From Rhodoferax sp. (GTDB lineage Bacteria > Pseudomonadota > Gammaproteobacteria > Burkholderiales > Burkholderiaceae_C): DNA of 64,000 bases. A program made the position numbers and the translations under genes. The stretch spans positions 310,001-374,000 of the forward strand of contig NZ_JADMJN010000003.1 of the NCBI RefSeq assembly GCF_018780565.1. Direction: 5' to 3'. The notes below the pieces were generated by a model, which saw only the letters and a program-made list of their open reading frames with translations, was not told the DNA's origin and searched no databases. This document shows, piece by piece, positions 11,131-20,997 of the stretch. How positions within the stretch are numbered: position 1 is the first letter of the stretch; each line of letters opens with the position of its first letter.

Positions 11131-12423
11131 GATGCTGAATTCAAGGCGCGTCTGCATTGGTCTGCCGAGGCGGATGCCGCGATTGAGCAGCGGGTAGCCG
11201 AGATTTTGCTGGATGTCCAACAGCGCGGTGATGTCGCCGTGCTCGAATACACCCGGCGTTTTGATGGTTTGACGGCCACGACGATGGCCGAGTTGGAGCT
11301 CACGCAAGCCGAACTCAAGGCTGCCTTCGAAGCGATTCCTGCCGCGCAGCGCGAGGCCCTGCAAGCTGCCGCCCAGCGTGTGCGCAGCTACCATGAAGCC
11401 CAGAAGAAAGCCTGCGGGGAGAGCTGGAGCTACCGTGACGAGAATGGCAGCCTGTTGGGCCAGAAAGTCACGCCGCTGGACCGCGTGGGTATTTATGTTC
11501 CCGGTGGCAAGGCCGCCTATCCTTCGTCGGTGTTGATGAACGCTATTCCGGCCCATGTGGCCGGGGTGGGGGAAATCATCATGGTGGTGCCGACCCCGAA
11601 AGGTGAAAAAAATCCCCTGGTGCTGGCGGCCGCTTATGTGGCGGGCGTCACCCGCGCCTTCACTGTCGGTGGTTCGCAGGCGGTGGCCGCCCTGGCTTAT
11701 GGAACGCAAACCGTCCCCAAGGTCGACAAAATTACTGGCCCCGGCAATGCGTACGTGGCTGCGGCCAAACGGCGTGTTTTCGGCGCTGTGGGCATCGACA
11801 TGATTGCCGGACCCAGCGAGATTCTGGTACTGGCCGATGGCAGCACGCCGCCCGACTGGGTCGCGATGGATCTGTTCAGCCAGGCCGAGCACGACGAGTT
11901 GGCGCAGAGCATTTTGTTGTGCCCCGACGCCGCCTATATTGCCCAGGTGCAGGAAGCCATCAAGCGCCTGTTGCCCGACATGCCGCGTGCCGAAATCATC
12001 GCCAAGTCGCTCAATGGCCGCGGCGCCTTGATTCTTACCCGCAGCATGGAAGAAGCCTGCGACATCAGCAACCGCATCGCACCCGAACACCTTGAGGTGA
12101 GCAGCCTTGACCCGCACCGCTGGGAGCCGCTGCTCAAGCACGCCGGTGCCATTTTCCTGGGCGCCTACACCAGCGAATCACTGGGCGACTACTGCGCCGG
12201 ACCCAACCACGTGCTGCCCACCAGCGGTACGGCACGTTTCTCCAGCCCTTTGGGTGTGTACGATTTCCAGAAGCGCTCCAGCCTGATCGAGGTCAGCGAA
12301 GCCGGTGCGCAGGTGCTGGGCACCATTGCAGCGGAGTTGGCGTATGGCGAGGGCCTGCAAGCCCATGCGCGGGCCGCAGAACTGCGCCTGACCAAGCCTG
12401 TGTCGATGCGGACTGGCAAATGA
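11080..12423 (+). CDS. hisD: Histidinol dehydrogenase
   Basis: Last two steps of histidine synthesis, L-histidinol to L-histidine with NAD and zinc. The 447-aa length is slightly above the usual 430-440, and the extra residues are at the N-terminus ([20 protein letters not shown]). Family motifs: [19 protein letters not shown], then [23 protein letters not shown], and the catalytic region RIAPEHLEV. The ATG lies inside the palindrome of repeat copy 3, and no good ribosome-binding site stands before it. Confidence 0.96.
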   Translation: MTFIANPAYLSTVSSTFDAEFKARLHWSAEADAAIEQRVAEILLDVQQRGDVAVLEYTRRFDGLTATTMAELELTQAELKAAFEAIPAAQREALQAAAQRVRSYHEAQKKACGESWSYRDENGSLLGQKVTPLDRVGIYVPGGKAAYPSSVLMNAIPAHVAGVGEIIMVVPTPKGEKNPLVLAAAYVAGVTRAFTVGGSQAVAALAYGTQTVPKVDKITGPGNAYVAAAKRRVFGAVGIDMIAGPSEILVLADGSTPPDWVAMDLFSQAEHDELAQSILLCPDAAYIAQVQEAIKRLLPDMPRAEIIAKSLNGRGALILTRSMEEACDISNRIAPEHLEVSSLDPHRWEPLLKHAGAIFLGAYTSESLGDYCAGPNHVLPTSGTARFSSPLGVYDFQKRSSLIEVSEAGAQVLGTIAAELAYGEGLQAHARAAELRLTKPVSMRTGK

Positions 12424-13529
12424 GTGGGCTGGATGCCCGCCTGCGGCAACTGATTCGCCAGGACGTGCAATCGATGCACGCCTACGCCGTGCAGGACTCG
12501 GCGGGCATGGTCAAGCTCGACGCCATGGAAAATCCGCATCGCCTGCCCGCAGCGTTGCAGGATGCTTTGGGCAAGCGTTTGGGCGCACTGGCGCTGAACC
12601 GCTATCCGGATGGCCGCGTCAATGACTTGCGCCATGCTTTGGCGGCTTATGCCCAAATGCCTGCAGGCTTTGACATCATGCTGGGCAATGGCTCCGATGA
12701 GTTGATCAGCCTGCTGGCGCTGGCCTGTGCCGTACCGTCCTGTGCCGGGAATGAATGTCAACGCGCCAGCGTGCTGGCACCGGTGCCAGGCTTTGTGATG
12801 TACGCCATGAGTGCGCAGTTGCAGGGTCTGGACTTTCATGGTGTGCCACTCACCGCTGACTTTGAGCTGGACGAGGCCGCCATGCTGACCGCCATTGCGC
12901 AGCACAAACCCGTTATCACTTACCTCGCTTATCCCAACAACCCGACGGCGAATCTGTGGAATGACGCGGTGATCGAGAAGATCATTCTTGCAGTGGGCGA
13001 ACAGGGGGGCTTGGTGGTGCTGGATGAGGCTTACCAGCCGTTTTCCAGCAAAAGCTACATTGACCGTCTGGCGCGACACAGCCATGTGCTGCTGATGCGC
13101 ACCCTGAGCAAATTTGGCTTGGCCGGTGTGCGCCTAGGTTACATGATGGGCCCGCAGGCGCTGATCGCCGAGATCGACAAGGTGCGCCCGCCCTACAACA
13201 TCAGCGTGCTGAACTGCGAGTGCGCCCTGTTTGCGCTCGAACATCATGAGATTTTTGCGACACAGGCCCTTGATTTACGTACGCAGCGTGCTATTATTTT
13301 GGAAGCATTGGGTATCTTGCCCGGTGTACGGGCTTATCCCAGCGATGCCAACATGATTCTGGTGCGGGTGCCTGATGCGCAAAAAACCTTTGATGGCCTG
13401 AAAGCCCACAAGATCCTCGTCAAGAACGTTTCTAAAATGCACGCTTTGCTGGCCAATTGCTTGCGCCTGACCGTCGGAACCGCCGAAGAAAACACCCAAA
13501 TGCTGGCCGCGCTGAAGGAAAGCCTCTAG
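12420..13529 (+). CDS. hisC: Histidinol-phosphate aminotransferase
   Basis: PLP-dependent fold-type I aminotransferase converting imidazole-acetol phosphate to histidinol phosphate. It has 369 aa. Visible motifs are [10 protein letters not shown], the D/Y pair in VLDEAYQPF, the PLP-lysine motif [17 protein letters not shown], and the C-terminal [12 protein letters not shown]. Its start overlaps the hisD stop by 4 nt. An AT-rich stretch near 13290 ([13 protein letters not shown]) matches the interspersed repeat (copy 4). Confidence 0.96.
   Translation: MSGLDARLRQLIRQDVQSMHAYAVQDSAGMVKLDAMENPHRLPAALQDALGKRLGALALNRYPDGRVNDLRHALAAYAQMPAGFDIMLGNGSDELISLLALACAVPSCAGNECQRASVLAPVPGFVMYAMSAQLQGLDFHGVPLTADFELDEAAMLTAIAQHKPVITYLAYPNNPTANLWNDAVIEKIILAVGEQGGLVVLDEAYQPFSSKSYIDRLARHSHVLLMRTLSKFGLAGVRLGYMMGPQALIAEIDKVRPPYNISVLNCECALFALEHHEIFATQALDLRTQRAIILEALGILPGVRAYPSDANMILVRVPDAQKTFDGLKAHKILVKNVSKMHALLANCLRLTVGTAEENTQMLAALKESL
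13253..13306 (+). repeat. Short interspersed element, copy 4 (inside hisC)
   Basis: GGCCCTTG (13265-13272) followed by a spacer containing ACGCAG, then GCTATTATTTTGGAAGC (13290-13306). Aligned without gaps, about 28 of 46 positions equal copy 12 (55897-55942). The right arm is degenerate. Confidence 0.5.
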
Positions 13530-13560
13530 ACCCCGGGGTCCGAACAGGGACAATACCACC

Positions 13561-14154
13561 ATGAATCAACGAACAGCCGAAGTCAGCCGCAACACTGCGG
13601 AAACCCAAATCACCGTCAAGATCAATCTGGATGGCACCGGACAGTCCAGGCTGCACACCGGCATTGGTTTCTTTGATCACATGCTGGACCAGATCGCCCG
13701 CCACGGCATGATCGATCTGGACATCCATGCCGATGGCGATCTGCACATCGATGGCCACCACACGGTCGAAGATGTCGGCATTGCCTTTGGTCAGGCTGTG
13801 CACAAGGCCGTGGGCGACAAGAAAGGCATTCGCCGTTACGGACACGCTTACGTGCCGCTGGACGAAGCACTCTCGCGCGTGGTGATTGACCTGTCGGGTC
13901 GTCCCGGTCTGATCATGAATGTCCCGTTCAAGAGCGGCATGATCGGCACCTTTGACAGCCAGTTGGCGCATGAGTTTTTCCAGGGCTTTGTGAACCACGC
14001 CTTCGTCACCCTGCACATTGACAACCTGCGCGGTGAGAACGCACACCACCAGGCCGAGACCGTGTTCAAGGCCTTCGCCCGCGCATTGCGTTTCGCGCTG
14101 GAGCTGGACCCCCGTGCCTTGGGTGTTATTCCGTCAACCAAGGGCACCCTGTAA
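13561..14154 (+). CDS. hisB: Imidazoleglycerol-phosphate dehydratase
   Basis: Dehydrates imidazole glycerol phosphate to imidazole acetol phosphate. This is the monofunctional form (197 aa), without the N-terminal histidinol-phosphatase domain of the enteric HisB, so the phosphatase must be encoded elsewhere. Manganese-binding motifs are present twice: [13 protein letters not shown] with [10 protein letters not shown], and [13 protein letters not shown] with [10 protein letters not shown]. Confidence 0.96.
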   Translation: MNQRTAEVSRNTAETQITVKINLDGTGQSRLHTGIGFFDHMLDQIARHGMIDLDIHADGDLHIDGHHTVEDVGIAFGQAVHKAVGDKKGIRRYGHAYVPLDEALSRVVIDLSGRPGLIMNVPFKSGMIGTFDSQLAHEFFQGFVNHAFVTLHIDNLRGENAHHQAETVFKAFARALRFALELDPRALGVIPSTKGTL

Positions 14155-14165
14155 ATCCATGGAAG

Positions 14166-14219
14166 TTTTTGGCTTCTTTCCCTCGTCGATGTTGCCTTGT
14201 TTGCTATGAAAAAAGTAGC
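14166..14219 (+). repeat. Short interspersed element, copy 5 (over hisH start)
   Basis: The 17-mer GCTATGAAAAAAGTAGC at 14203-14219 contains the hisH ATG (14206), in the same register as the hisD ATG in copy 3. CCCTCGTC stands at the same distance upstream as in the copies at 43634 and 50020. The leftmost AAAT block is not conserved here. Confidence 0.55.
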
Positions 14220-14862
14220 AGTTGTTGATTACGGCATGGGAAACCTGCGCTCCGTCACGCAGGCGGTGATGCACGTCGCCGCCGATGCCGGGGTCGAAGT
14301 GGTTTGGGCACGTACCCCCGCCGAGGTGATGTCGGCCGAGCGCGTGGTGCTGCCCGGCCAGGGCGGCATGCGCGATTGCATGCGTGAACTGCACGAATCC
14401 GGCATGTTCGACGCCGTGATGCACGCTGCAGCCCACAAGCCCCTGATGGGCGTGTGCGTGGGCATGCAAATGCTGCTCAATCACAGCCAGGAATCGGATA
14501 CGCCCTGTCTGGGCCTGATTGCGGGTGATGTGATCAAATTTGATCTGGCGGGCCAGACCCAGCCTGACGGAAGCCGCTACAAAGTGCCGCAAATGGGCTG
14601 GAACCAGGTGTGGCGTAACAATCATGGTGGCGCACCGCACCCGGTGTGGGGTGATGTGCCGGACGGCAGCTACTTCTACTTTGTGCACAGTTTTTACGCC
14701 CAACCGTCTGATGCGCGCCACAGCGTGGGCGAGACTGACTATGGTGGCCGCTTCTGTTCAGCGATTGCACGCGATAATATTTTCGCAACTCAATTCCATC
14801 CTGAAAAAAGTGCTGACCACGGTCTGTCTCTCTACCGAAATTTCCTTCACTGGAATCCCTGA
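14206..14862 (+). CDS. hisH: Imidazole glycerol phosphate synthase, glutaminase subunit
   Basis: Supplies ammonia from glutamine to HisF. It has 218 aa from ATG 14206 ([17 protein letters not shown], the typical N-terminus). The class-I amidotransferase triad is visible: Cys in [14 protein letters not shown], then His and Glu in [10 protein letters not shown] near the C-terminus. A TTG at 14197 is in frame but would give an atypical start. The start codon lies inside repeat copy 5. Confidence 0.95.
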   Translation: MKKVAVVDYGMGNLRSVTQAVMHVAADAGVEVVWARTPAEVMSAERVVLPGQGGMRDCMRELHESGMFDAVMHAAAHKPLMGVCVGMQMLLNHSQESDTPCLGLIAGDVIKFDLAGQTQPDGSRYKVPQMGWNQVWRNNHGGAPHPVWGDVPDGSYFYFVHSFYAQPSDARHSVGETDYGGRFCSAIARDNIFATQFHPEKSADHGLSLYRNFLHWNP

Positions 14863-14921
14863 TCCCGGCTCACTTGCCTCGCTGCTCCCCTGTTTTCATT
14901 CCTCCTTCAAACTGAAGCATC

Positions 14922-15662
14922 ATGCTTTTAATCCCTGCAATTGACTTAAAAGACGGCCACTGCGTTCGCCTCAAACAAGGCGACATGGACCAATCCACCA
15001 CGTTTGGCGAAGATCCCGCTGTCATGGCCCGTAGCTGGGTCAGCAAAGGCGCACGTCGTCTGCATCTGGTGGACTTGAACGGTGCTTTTGCAGGACATCC
15101 CAAGAACGAACAGGCAATCCGCAAGATTCTCAAGGAAGTCGGCAGCGAGATTGATGTGCAGCTCGGCGGCGGCATCCGTGACCTGGACACCATTGAGCGC
15201 TACCTGGATGCCGGCTTGCGTTACGTGATCATTGGCACGGCAGCCGTCAAAAACCCCGGTTTCCTGCAAGATGCCTGTACGGCCTTTGGCGGGCACATCA
15301 TCGTCGGACTCGACGCCAAGGATGGCAAGGTGGCCACCGATGGCTGGAGCAAGCTCACCCGCCACGATGTGATCGACCTGGGCAAAAAATTCGAAGACTA
15401 CGGTGTGGAATCCATCATCTATACCGACATCGGCCGTGACGGCATGCTCAGCGGCATCAACGTCGAGGCCACGGTCAAGCTGGCACAGGCGCTGACCATC
15501 CCCGTGATTGCATCGGGTGGCCTGTCCAACATGGTGGACATCGAAGCCCTGTGTGCTGTTGAAGACGAAGGGGTGGAAGGCGTCATCTGTGGACGCGCCA
15601 TCTACTCTGGCGATCTCGATTTTGCCGCCGCACAGGCACGCGCTGACGAGTTGAACGGCTGA
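14922..15662 (+). CDS. hisA: ProFAR isomerase
   Basis: TIM-barrel enzyme (246 aa) isomerising the aminoaldose ProFAR to the aminoketose PRFAR. The catalytic aspartates lie in [15 protein letters not shown] (N-terminus) and [12 protein letters not shown]. The phosphate-binding loop pattern LGGGIRD is present. It lies between hisH and hisF as in most proteobacteria. The 59-nt gap after hisH contains no clear signal. Confidence 0.97.
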   Translation: MLLIPAIDLKDGHCVRLKQGDMDQSTTFGEDPAVMARSWVSKGARRLHLVDLNGAFAGHPKNEQAIRKILKEVGSEIDVQLGGGIRDLDTIERYLDAGLRYVIIGTAAVKNPGFLQDACTAFGGHIIVGLDAKDGKVATDGWSKLTRHDVIDLGKKFEDYGVESIIYTDIGRDGMLSGINVEATVKLAQALTIPVIASGGLSNMVDIEALCAVEDEGVEGVICGRAIYSGDLDFAAAQARADELNG

Positions 15663-15666
15663 TCCG

Positions 15667-16446
15667 GTGCTCGCCAAACGCATCATTCCCTGCCTGGACG
15701 TAACCGGTGGCCGTGTGGTCAAGGGCGTCAACTTTGTCGAACTGCGCGATGCCGGTGACCCGGTGGAGATTGCCGCGCGTTACAACGAGCAGGGTGCTGA
15801 TGAGCTGACTTTTCTCGACATTACCGCCACCAGCGACGGGCGTGACATGATCCTGCACATCATTGAGGCGGTGGCCTCGCAGGTCTTCATTCCCCTGACC
15901 GTGGGTGGCGGTGTGCGCACGGTGGACGATGTGCGCCGCCTGCTCAATGCCGGCGCGGACAAGACCAGTTTCAACTCCGCCGCATTGGCCAATCCGCAGG
16001 TCATCAAGGATGCCTCCGCCAAATACGGCGCGCAATGCATTGTGGTGGCGATCGACGCGAAGCGTCGTTTTGGCGACGATATGCTGGAACGTGGCGAAGG
16101 CTGGGACGTCTACAGCCACGGCGGGCGCAAAAACACTGGGCTGGACGCTGTGGCCTGGGCGCGCCAGATGGCCGAATTCGGTGCAGGCGAAATCCTGCTC
16201 ACCAGCATGGACCGCGATGGCACCAAGGCTGGTTTTGATCTGGCGCTGACCCGTGCAGTGAGCGATGCCATCAGCGTTCCGGTGATTGCCTCGGGTGGCG
16301 TGGGCACCCTGGACCACCTCGCCGATGGCATTCAGCGCGGTGGCGCCGATGCGGTGCTGGCGGCGAGTATTTTTCACTACGGTGAATTCACCGTGGGGCA
16401 GGCCAAAGCCAGAATGGCCGAGCGCGGAATTCCCGTGCGAATTTAA
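15667..16446 (+). CDS. hisF: Imidazole glycerol phosphate synthase, cyclase subunit
   Basis: TIM-barrel partner of HisH (259 aa) that makes imidazole glycerol phosphate and AICAR from PRFAR. The catalytic aspartates are in [17 protein letters not shown] and [13 protein letters not shown]. It starts with GTG four bases after the hisA stop; no ATG fits, because the conserved N-terminus begins right after the GTG ([10 protein letters not shown]). Confidence 0.97.
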   Translation: MLAKRIIPCLDVTGGRVVKGVNFVELRDAGDPVEIAARYNEQGADELTFLDITATSDGRDMILHIIEAVASQVFIPLTVGGGVRTVDDVRRLLNAGADKTSFNSAALANPQVIKDASAKYGAQCIVVAIDAKRRFGDDMLERGEGWDVYSHGGRKNTGLDAVAWARQMAEFGAGEILLTSMDRDGTKAGFDLALTRAVSDAISVPVIASGGVGTLDHLADGIQRGGADAVLAASIFHYGEFTVGQAKARMAERGIPVRI

Positions 16447-16449
16447 GTC

Positions 16450-16503
16450 AAATCGATATCTGGTCTTCGCCAATATTGCATCCCCTGCTATTCTTTAAAT
16501 AGC
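16450..16503 (+). repeat. Short interspersed element, copy 6 (between hisF and hisI)
   Basis: AAATCG at 16450 lies exactly 37 nt before the perfect-armed 17-mer GCTATTCTTTAAATAGC (16487-16503). It starts right after the hisF stop and fills most of the hisF-hisI gap. The centre is degenerate relative to copy 7. Confidence 0.7.
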
Positions 16504-16529
16504 AAAAATAAATCACGGACAATTCCCGC

Positions 16530-16919
16530 ATGAACTGGCTAAAACATATTCGATGGGATTCCAAGGGCCTCGTGCCGGTGATCGCGCAGGAGCAGGGCAG
16601 CAACGATGTGCTGATGTTTGCCTGGATGAACCGCGAAGCCCTGCAAAAAACGGCTGAACTGGGTCAGGCGGTGTATTTCAGCCGCTCGCGTAACAAAATT
16701 TGGTACAAGGGCGAAGAATCGGGTCACGTGCAGAAAGTGCATGAAATCCGTATGGATTGCGATAACGACGTGATCCTGCTCAAGGTGACGCAACTCGGGC
16801 ATGAGCCCGGTATTGCCTGCCATACCGGCCGTCACAGCTGTTTTTTCACGGTCTATGAAAACGGCGAGTGGAAAGTCACCGAACCGGTCTTGAAAGACCC
16901 GCAAACCATCTACAAGTAA
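16530..16919 (+). CDS. hisI: Phosphoribosyl-AMP cyclohydrolase
   Basis: Third step of histidine synthesis, opening the purine ring of PR-AMP with zinc. The 129-aa single-domain form has the signature [12 protein letters not shown], then [18 protein letters not shown], and the zinc cysteines in RMDCDNDV and [13 protein letters not shown]. In enterics HisI and HisE are fused; here they are separate and adjacent. Confidence 0.96.
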   Translation: MNWLKHIRWDSKGLVPVIAQEQGSNDVLMFAWMNREALQKTAELGQAVYFSRSRNKIWYKGEESGHVQKVHEIRMDCDNDVILLKVTQLGHEPGIACHTGRHSCFFTVYENGEWKVTEPVLKDPQTIYK

Positions 16920-16925
16920 GCACTT

Positions 16926-17306
16926 ATGTCTTCCAACACTTCCAGCCCAGATTCACTTGCCCGCCTGGCACAGGTGATCGAGAGTCGACTGCCGCAAAAC
17001 GGCGGGGACCCGCAAGCCAGCTATGTGGCGCGCCTGTTGCATAAGGGGCCTGATGCCTTTCTGAAAAAAATCGGCGAAGAAGCGACCGAAGTGGTGATGG
17101 CGGCCAAAGACGCCGATTTTGGCGGAGACAAGACCAAAATCGTCTATGAAGTGGCTGATTTGTGGTTTCACTGCATGATCGCGCTGGCGCACTACGGCCT
17201 GAGGCCTGCCGATGTGGTAACCGAGCTGGACCGCCGTGCCGGCACCAGCGGTATTGAAGAAAAGGCTTTGCGAAAAGTCCAAATGCGTGAAGGGGAGATC
17301 AAATGA
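16926..17306 (+). CDS. hisE: Phosphoribosyl-ATP pyrophosphatase
   Basis: Second step of histidine synthesis, PR-ATP to PR-AMP plus pyrophosphate. The 126-aa protein belongs to the all-alpha MazG-like fold; typical residues are [30 protein letters not shown] and [14 protein letters not shown], holding the acidic E-E...E...D metal site. It starts six bases after the hisI stop and overlaps the next gene by 4 nt. Confidence 0.95.
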   Translation: MSSNTSSPDSLARLAQVIESRLPQNGGDPQASYVARLLHKGPDAFLKKIGEEATEVVMAAKDADFGGDKTKIVYEVADLWFHCMIALAHYGLRPADVVTELDRRAGTSGIEEKALRKVQMREGEIK

Positions 17307-17686
17307 CCCAGGACCCCATCGATCTGGAGAAGCTGCAATCGCTCAATACCGTGGGCACCATCAGCTACATCCTGCATCTGATTGTTGCCATCGGTGCCTT
17401 GATTCCGGGGGGGCAGTTTGGCCCGGTACTTCTCATCGCAGCTTTCATCATCGACATGGTCAAGCGCCCCGAGGCCGAGGGCACCTGGCACGCCTCGCAT
17501 TTCCGCTGGCGGATCCGAACGGTTGTCATTGCGGCGGTGCTTTATGCCGTGACGGCGCCCTTGTGGATTCTGTTTCTTGTGCCCGGATGGATTGCCTGGT
17601 GCCTGATCTCCATCTGGTTTCTCTACCGTATCGTGTCCGGCATGGTGCGCATGAACCAAGGTCTTCCCATGGAGTTTTCGGCATGA
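17303..17686 (+). CDS. Small membrane protein, DUF4870-like
   Basis: A 127-aa protein with about three hydrophobic segments ([20 protein letters not shown], then [20 protein letters not shown], then [18 protein letters not shown]). The layout resembles DUF4870/TMEM-like small proteins that often follow hisE in Comamonadaceae. Function is unknown. It is tightly coupled on both sides (4-nt overlaps with hisE and the HIT gene), so it belongs to the his transcript. Confidence 0.75.
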   Translation: MTQDPIDLEKLQSLNTVGTISYILHLIVAIGALIPGGQFGPVLLIAAFIIDMVKRPEAEGTWHASHFRWRIRTVVIAAVLYAVTAPLWILFLVPGWIAWCLISIWFLYRIVSGMVRMNQGLPMEFSA

Positions 17687-18057
17687 TCGAGCAAATTTTA
17701 CAAAGCGACCCCGATTGCCTGTTTTGCAAAATCGTTGCGGGCAAGATTCCGTCCAAACTGGTTTATCAGGATGAGGAAGTGTTCGTGTTCCATGACATCA
17801 ATCCCTGGGCACCCGTGCATTTCCTCATGATTCCCAAGGTGCACATCCCTTCCATGGCGCACGTTGGCCCCGAGCACGCGGGCTTGTTGGGACGGATGAT
17901 GGCGATGGCTCCGAAGTTGGCCTTGCAGGAAGGCTGTAATCCCTATCCGGATGGGGGCTTTCGGATACTGAGCAATACCGGTGCAGAGGGCCGCCAGGAG
18001 ATTCACCATTTGCACATCCATGTGATGGGCGGGCCAAGGCCGTGGCTCAGAGGTTAA
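17683..18057 (+). CDS. HIT-family nucleotide hydrolase (HinT-like)
   Basis: 124-aa histidine-triad protein; the HinT group hydrolyses adenosine phosphoramidates and acyl-AMPs. The triad HHLHIHVMGG lies near the C-terminus, and the N-terminus has the zinc-type DCLFCKIVAGKIPSKLVY. ATG 17683 overlaps the preceding stop; a much longer in-frame ORF upstream is only the hisE/DUF4870 shadow. Location after hisE and before tat genes is normal for Burkholderiales. Confidence 0.93.
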   Translation: MIEQILQSDPDCLFCKIVAGKIPSKLVYQDEEVFVFHDINPWAPVHFLMIPKVHIPSMAHVGPEHAGLLGRMMAMAPKLALQEGCNPYPDGGFRILSNTGAEGRQEIHHLHIHVMGGPRPWLRG

Positions 18058-18135
18058 ATTCAGGGCAATTTGAAAGGGCTGCGCCCTGCAGCAACTTCGC
18101 CGACTAAAATCGGCCTAATTCCTTAGGAGAAACTC

Positions 18136-18384
18136 ATGGGACTTTCGACAACACACCTGATCATCTTTCTGGTCATCATCATTGTCATCTTTGGCACCAA
18201 AAAACTGCGCAACATCGGCTCGGATCTGGGCGGCGCGGTCAAGGGCTTTAAGGATGGCATGAAAGACGGCTCTGACAAGGCTGCGGCTGATGCGACGGCC
18301 GCCACGGCTGCACCACAGCAAGTGACGACGGGTACTTCCGCCGCCAAAGAAACCATTGATGTCGAAGCCAAGACAAAAGCCTGA
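18136..18384 (+). CDS. tatA: Twin-arginine translocase subunit TatA
   Basis: Forms the oligomeric pore of the Tat system that exports folded proteins. The 82-aa protein has one N-terminal membrane helix ([15 protein letters not shown]), the conserved [14 protein letters not shown] hinge/amphipathic helix, and a polar alanine-rich tail. TTAGGAGAAACTC before the ATG is a strong ribosome-binding site. TAAAAT at 18105 may be a -10 element, though no good -35 is seen. Confidence 0.95.
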   Translation: MGLSTTHLIIFLVIIIVIFGTKKLRNIGSDLGGAVKGFKDGMKDGSDKAAADATAATAAPQQVTTGTSAAKETIDVEAKTKA

Positions 18385-18425
18385 TTGCGCGGCTTGAGGC
18401 TTGTTCGGGTCAGCAGGGTCTTTAA

Positions 18426-18890
18426 GTGATTGATATCGGGATCACCAAGCTCGCCATCATTGGCGGGATCGCGCTCGTGGTCATTGGACCTGAAAAGCTG
18501 CCCGGGCTGGCGAAAACCATCGGCACCTTGTTGGGTCGCGCGCGACGCTACGTGGCCGATGTCAAGGCTGAAGTCAATCGGTCCATGGACCTTGATGAAC
18601 TCAAGAAAATGAAGGATACGGTTGAAGGCGCAGCGCGAGATGTCGAAAACTCCATCCAGACCAGCGCCAGCGATTTCGAGAAAAGCTGGGCCGAAACCAC
18701 TGGAATGGTGTCCAATATCGAAACTGACAATTCACTGCTGGGTTTCCCCGAGTACAAACATCCCAGGAAAAAGTGGCGTGTGAAGCAGGGCGCTACACCC
18801 AGCTGGTACAAAGCCCGTACCGGTACGCGCACCCGAGCCTTGTCGGGGGCCGCACGTGTGGCGCGGTTCCGCCCTACCAAAGTGAACTGA
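18426..18890 (+). CDS. tatB: Twin-arginine translocase subunit TatB
   Basis: Signal-peptide receptor subunit of the Tat translocase together with TatC. It has 154 aa starting with GTG, an N-terminal membrane helix with the typical Glu-free [20 protein letters not shown] and the [12 protein letters not shown] hinge, then a long amphipathic helix and a basic C-terminal tail rich in Arg/Thr. The stop overlaps the tatC start by one base. Confidence 0.94.
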   Translation: MIDIGITKLAIIGGIALVVIGPEKLPGLAKTIGTLLGRARRYVADVKAEVNRSMDLDELKKMKDTVEGAARDVENSIQTSASDFEKSWAETTGMVSNIETDNSLLGFPEYKHPRKKWRVKQGATPSWYKARTGTRTRALSGAARVARFRPTKVN

Positions 18891-19681
18891 TGACTGATCC
18901 TGTTAACAAAGAAGACGAACTGGCCGGCACCGAACAACCCTTCGTTCAGCACCTGTTTGAATTGCGTGATCGGCTCCTGCGTGCGCTTTATGGCGTGGCT
19001 GCGGTACTGGGTGTCCTTCTTTTTTACCCCGGCCCCTCCAAACTCTATGACCTGCTGGCCATGCCGCTGGTCAAGGCCTTGCCAGAAGGTTCCCGGATGA
19101 TTGCGGTGGGTGTGGTATCGCCATTTTTGGTGCCCATCAAGGTGTCGGTTTTGGCCGCCATCGGCCTGTCACTGCCATGGATCCTGTACCAGGTTTGGGC
19201 TTTTGTGGCGCCGGGTCTGTACCGGCATGAGAAAAAGCTGGTTCTGCCTCTGGTGGCTGCCAGCACCATCCTGTTCTATATGGGCGCTGCGTTTTGTTAT
19301 TTCTTTGTCTTCGGGCAGGCATTTCCAGCGATTCAGAAAATGGCACCCGTGTCAGTGGCTGTGAGTCCGGACATTGAGGCCTACCTCGACTTCGTCATCA
19401 CCATGTTCATCGCGTTTGGCGTGGCGTTTGAAGTGCCCATTGTGGTTATCGTCCTGGCGCGTATGCGCATTGTGACGATTGCCCAGCTGAAGGGGTTTCG
19501 AACCTACTTTGTGGTGGGCGCAGCGGCCGTTGCCGGTTTGGTTACGCCGCCTGATCCCGTGTCCATGATCGCCTTGCTGGTTCCGATGTGCCTGCTGTAT
19601 GAAGTTGGCATTCTGGCGGCCAAGGTGTTTATCAAGCACACCCAGGCACCGGTCGACGAGGCTGAAGCAGCCCAGTCCTGA
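18890..19681 (+). CDS. tatC: Twin-arginine translocase subunit TatC
   Basis: Core receptor of the Tat complex, 263 aa with six membrane helices. Conserved elements are FVQHLFELRDRLLRAL near the N-terminus and the periplasmic/cytoplasmic motifs FVAPGLYRHEKKLVLPL and AFGVAFEVPIVVIVLARM. I chose ATG 18890 ([13 protein letters not shown]); the longer upstream frame runs through tatB and is not real. Confidence 0.95.
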   Translation: MTDPVNKEDELAGTEQPFVQHLFELRDRLLRALYGVAAVLGVLLFYPGPSKLYDLLAMPLVKALPEGSRMIAVGVVSPFLVPIKVSVLAAIGLSLPWILYQVWAFVAPGLYRHEKKLVLPLVAASTILFYMGAAFCYFFVFGQAFPAIQKMAPVSVAVSPDIEAYLDFVITMFIAFGVAFEVPIVVIVLARMRIVTIAQLKGFRTYFVVGAAAVAGLVTPPDPVSMIALLVPMCLLYEVGILAAKVFIKHTQAPVDEAEAAQS

Positions 19682-19713
19682 CGCAGAACGCTGCGCAGGG
19701 TCAGGCGTCGCTG

Positions 19714-20856
19714 CTATTGCTCCAGTTTGCGCGGTCTGGGCCTGACACCGGGTGTCACATCCAGTTCGATTTTTTCGTCCCGACGCAAGACGCTGAACTT
19801 GGAAGCTGTCCCCGGTTTCAAGGCAGCCACACTGCTCAACAATTCGGAAACATTGCCTACGGGCTTGCCTGCTACTGTGGTGATGACATCCCCTGGGCGA
19901 ATTCCCGAGCGGGCTGCAGGACCATTTTGCAGTACGCCGGTGATGATCACGCCATCCTTGGCCTTTACGCCAAAAGTCTCGGCGAGTTCCGGCGATAAAT
20001 CGTTGGGCTCCACGCCAATCCAGCCGCGTGTGACCTGGCCGTCTGCGACGATGCCTTCCATGACGAGTTTGGCGGTGGAAACCGGAATGGCGAAGCCAAT
20101 ACCCATGCTGCCGCCCGAACGTGAATAGATGGCGGTGTTGATGCCCAGAAGATTGCCGTGAGTATCCACCAGTGCGCCGCCCGAATTGCCGGGATTGATG
20201 GCTGCATCGGTCTGGATGAAGTTCTCGAAAGTGTTGATCCCCAACTGATTGCGCCCCAAGGCGCTGACGATTCCGCCGGTGACGGTTTGTCCGACGCCGA
20301 AGGGGTTGCCGATCGCCAGCACCTGGTCGCCTACCTGCAGCGTGTCGGAGTTGCCCAGCACGATGGCAGGCAACCGGTCGAGGTCAATTTTCAGGACTGC
20401 AAGATCGGTATCCGGATCGGTGCCGATGACTTTGGCCAAGGCGCGGCGGCTGTCATTGAGGATGACTTCAATCTCATCGGCACTCTCCACCACATGGTTG
20501 TTGGTCAGGATGTAGCCGTTGGCGCTGACGATGACACCGCTGCCCAGTCCGACTTGGGGTTCATTGCCTTGCTCACCGAAAAAGAACTTGAACCAGGGAT
20601 CATCGCTACGCGGATGCTTCTTGGCGGCCTTGCTGGTGTTGATACTCACCACGGCGGCAGATGACTTTTGTGCCGCAAGTCTGAAACTGCCTGGTGGCAC
20701 AGCAGAGGAACTGGCGGCAGGGGCTTCCATCAGTGCAATGGCGCCGGAGCCTGCAGAGCGGTTGCCAAGCCAGGCAGGTTTGAGTGTGCCAACAACAAAA
20801 TAGGCCGCCAGCAAAATGGTGGCGGTTTGGCAAAACAACAACCAGAGACGTTTCAT
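19714..20856 (-). CDS. Periplasmic trypsin-like serine protease, DegQ/DegS type (one PDZ domain)
   Basis: The 380-aa protein has an N-terminal membrane anchor or signal (LLFCQTATILLAAYFVVG), a trypsin-like domain with His (ILTNNHVVESADE), Asp (TDPDTDLAVLKID) and Ser (NPGNSGGALVD), and a single PDZ domain (WIGVEPNDLSPELAETFGV onward). One PDZ domain and an uncleaved-looking anchor resemble DegS, the regulatory protease of envelope stress, more than DegP. It stands opposite tatC, with 32 bases between the two stops. No rseA or rpoE is nearby. Confidence 0.9.
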   Translation of the reverse strand: MKRLWLLFCQTATILLAAYFVVGTLKPAWLGNRSAGSGAIALMEAPAASSSAVPPGSFRLAAQKSSAAVVSINTSKAAKKHPRSDDPWFKFFFGEQGNEPQVGLGSGVIVSANGYILTNNHVVESADEIEVILNDSRRALAKVIGTDPDTDLAVLKIDLDRLPAIVLGNSDTLQVGDQVLAIGNPFGVGQTVTGGIVSALGRNQLGINTFENFIQTDAAINPGNSGGALVDTHGNLLGINTAIYSRSGGSMGIGFAIPVSTAKLVMEGIVADGQVTRGWIGVEPNDLSPELAETFGVKAKDGVIITGVLQNGPAARSGIRPGDVITTVAGKPVGNVSELLSSVAALKPGTASKFSVLRRDEKIELDVTPGVRPRPRKLEQ

Positions 20857-20997
20857 GACAATGGGTAGGCGATACGCCGCCTCCGTAAATTAATGAGTCA
20901 GGGTGAGAAACCCAAATTGTAGGCGCCGTGCAGAAATGCGGTTGACCTATGCTATTTCAACCCATGCGACATGGGGCCTGTACAGTTCGTCAATTCC

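Noticed and set aside
14781..14796. GCGATAATATTTTCGC in hisH as an operator or repeat
   Set aside because: It encodes the conserved segment leading to the catalytic FHPEKS motif and lacks the other blocks of the element.
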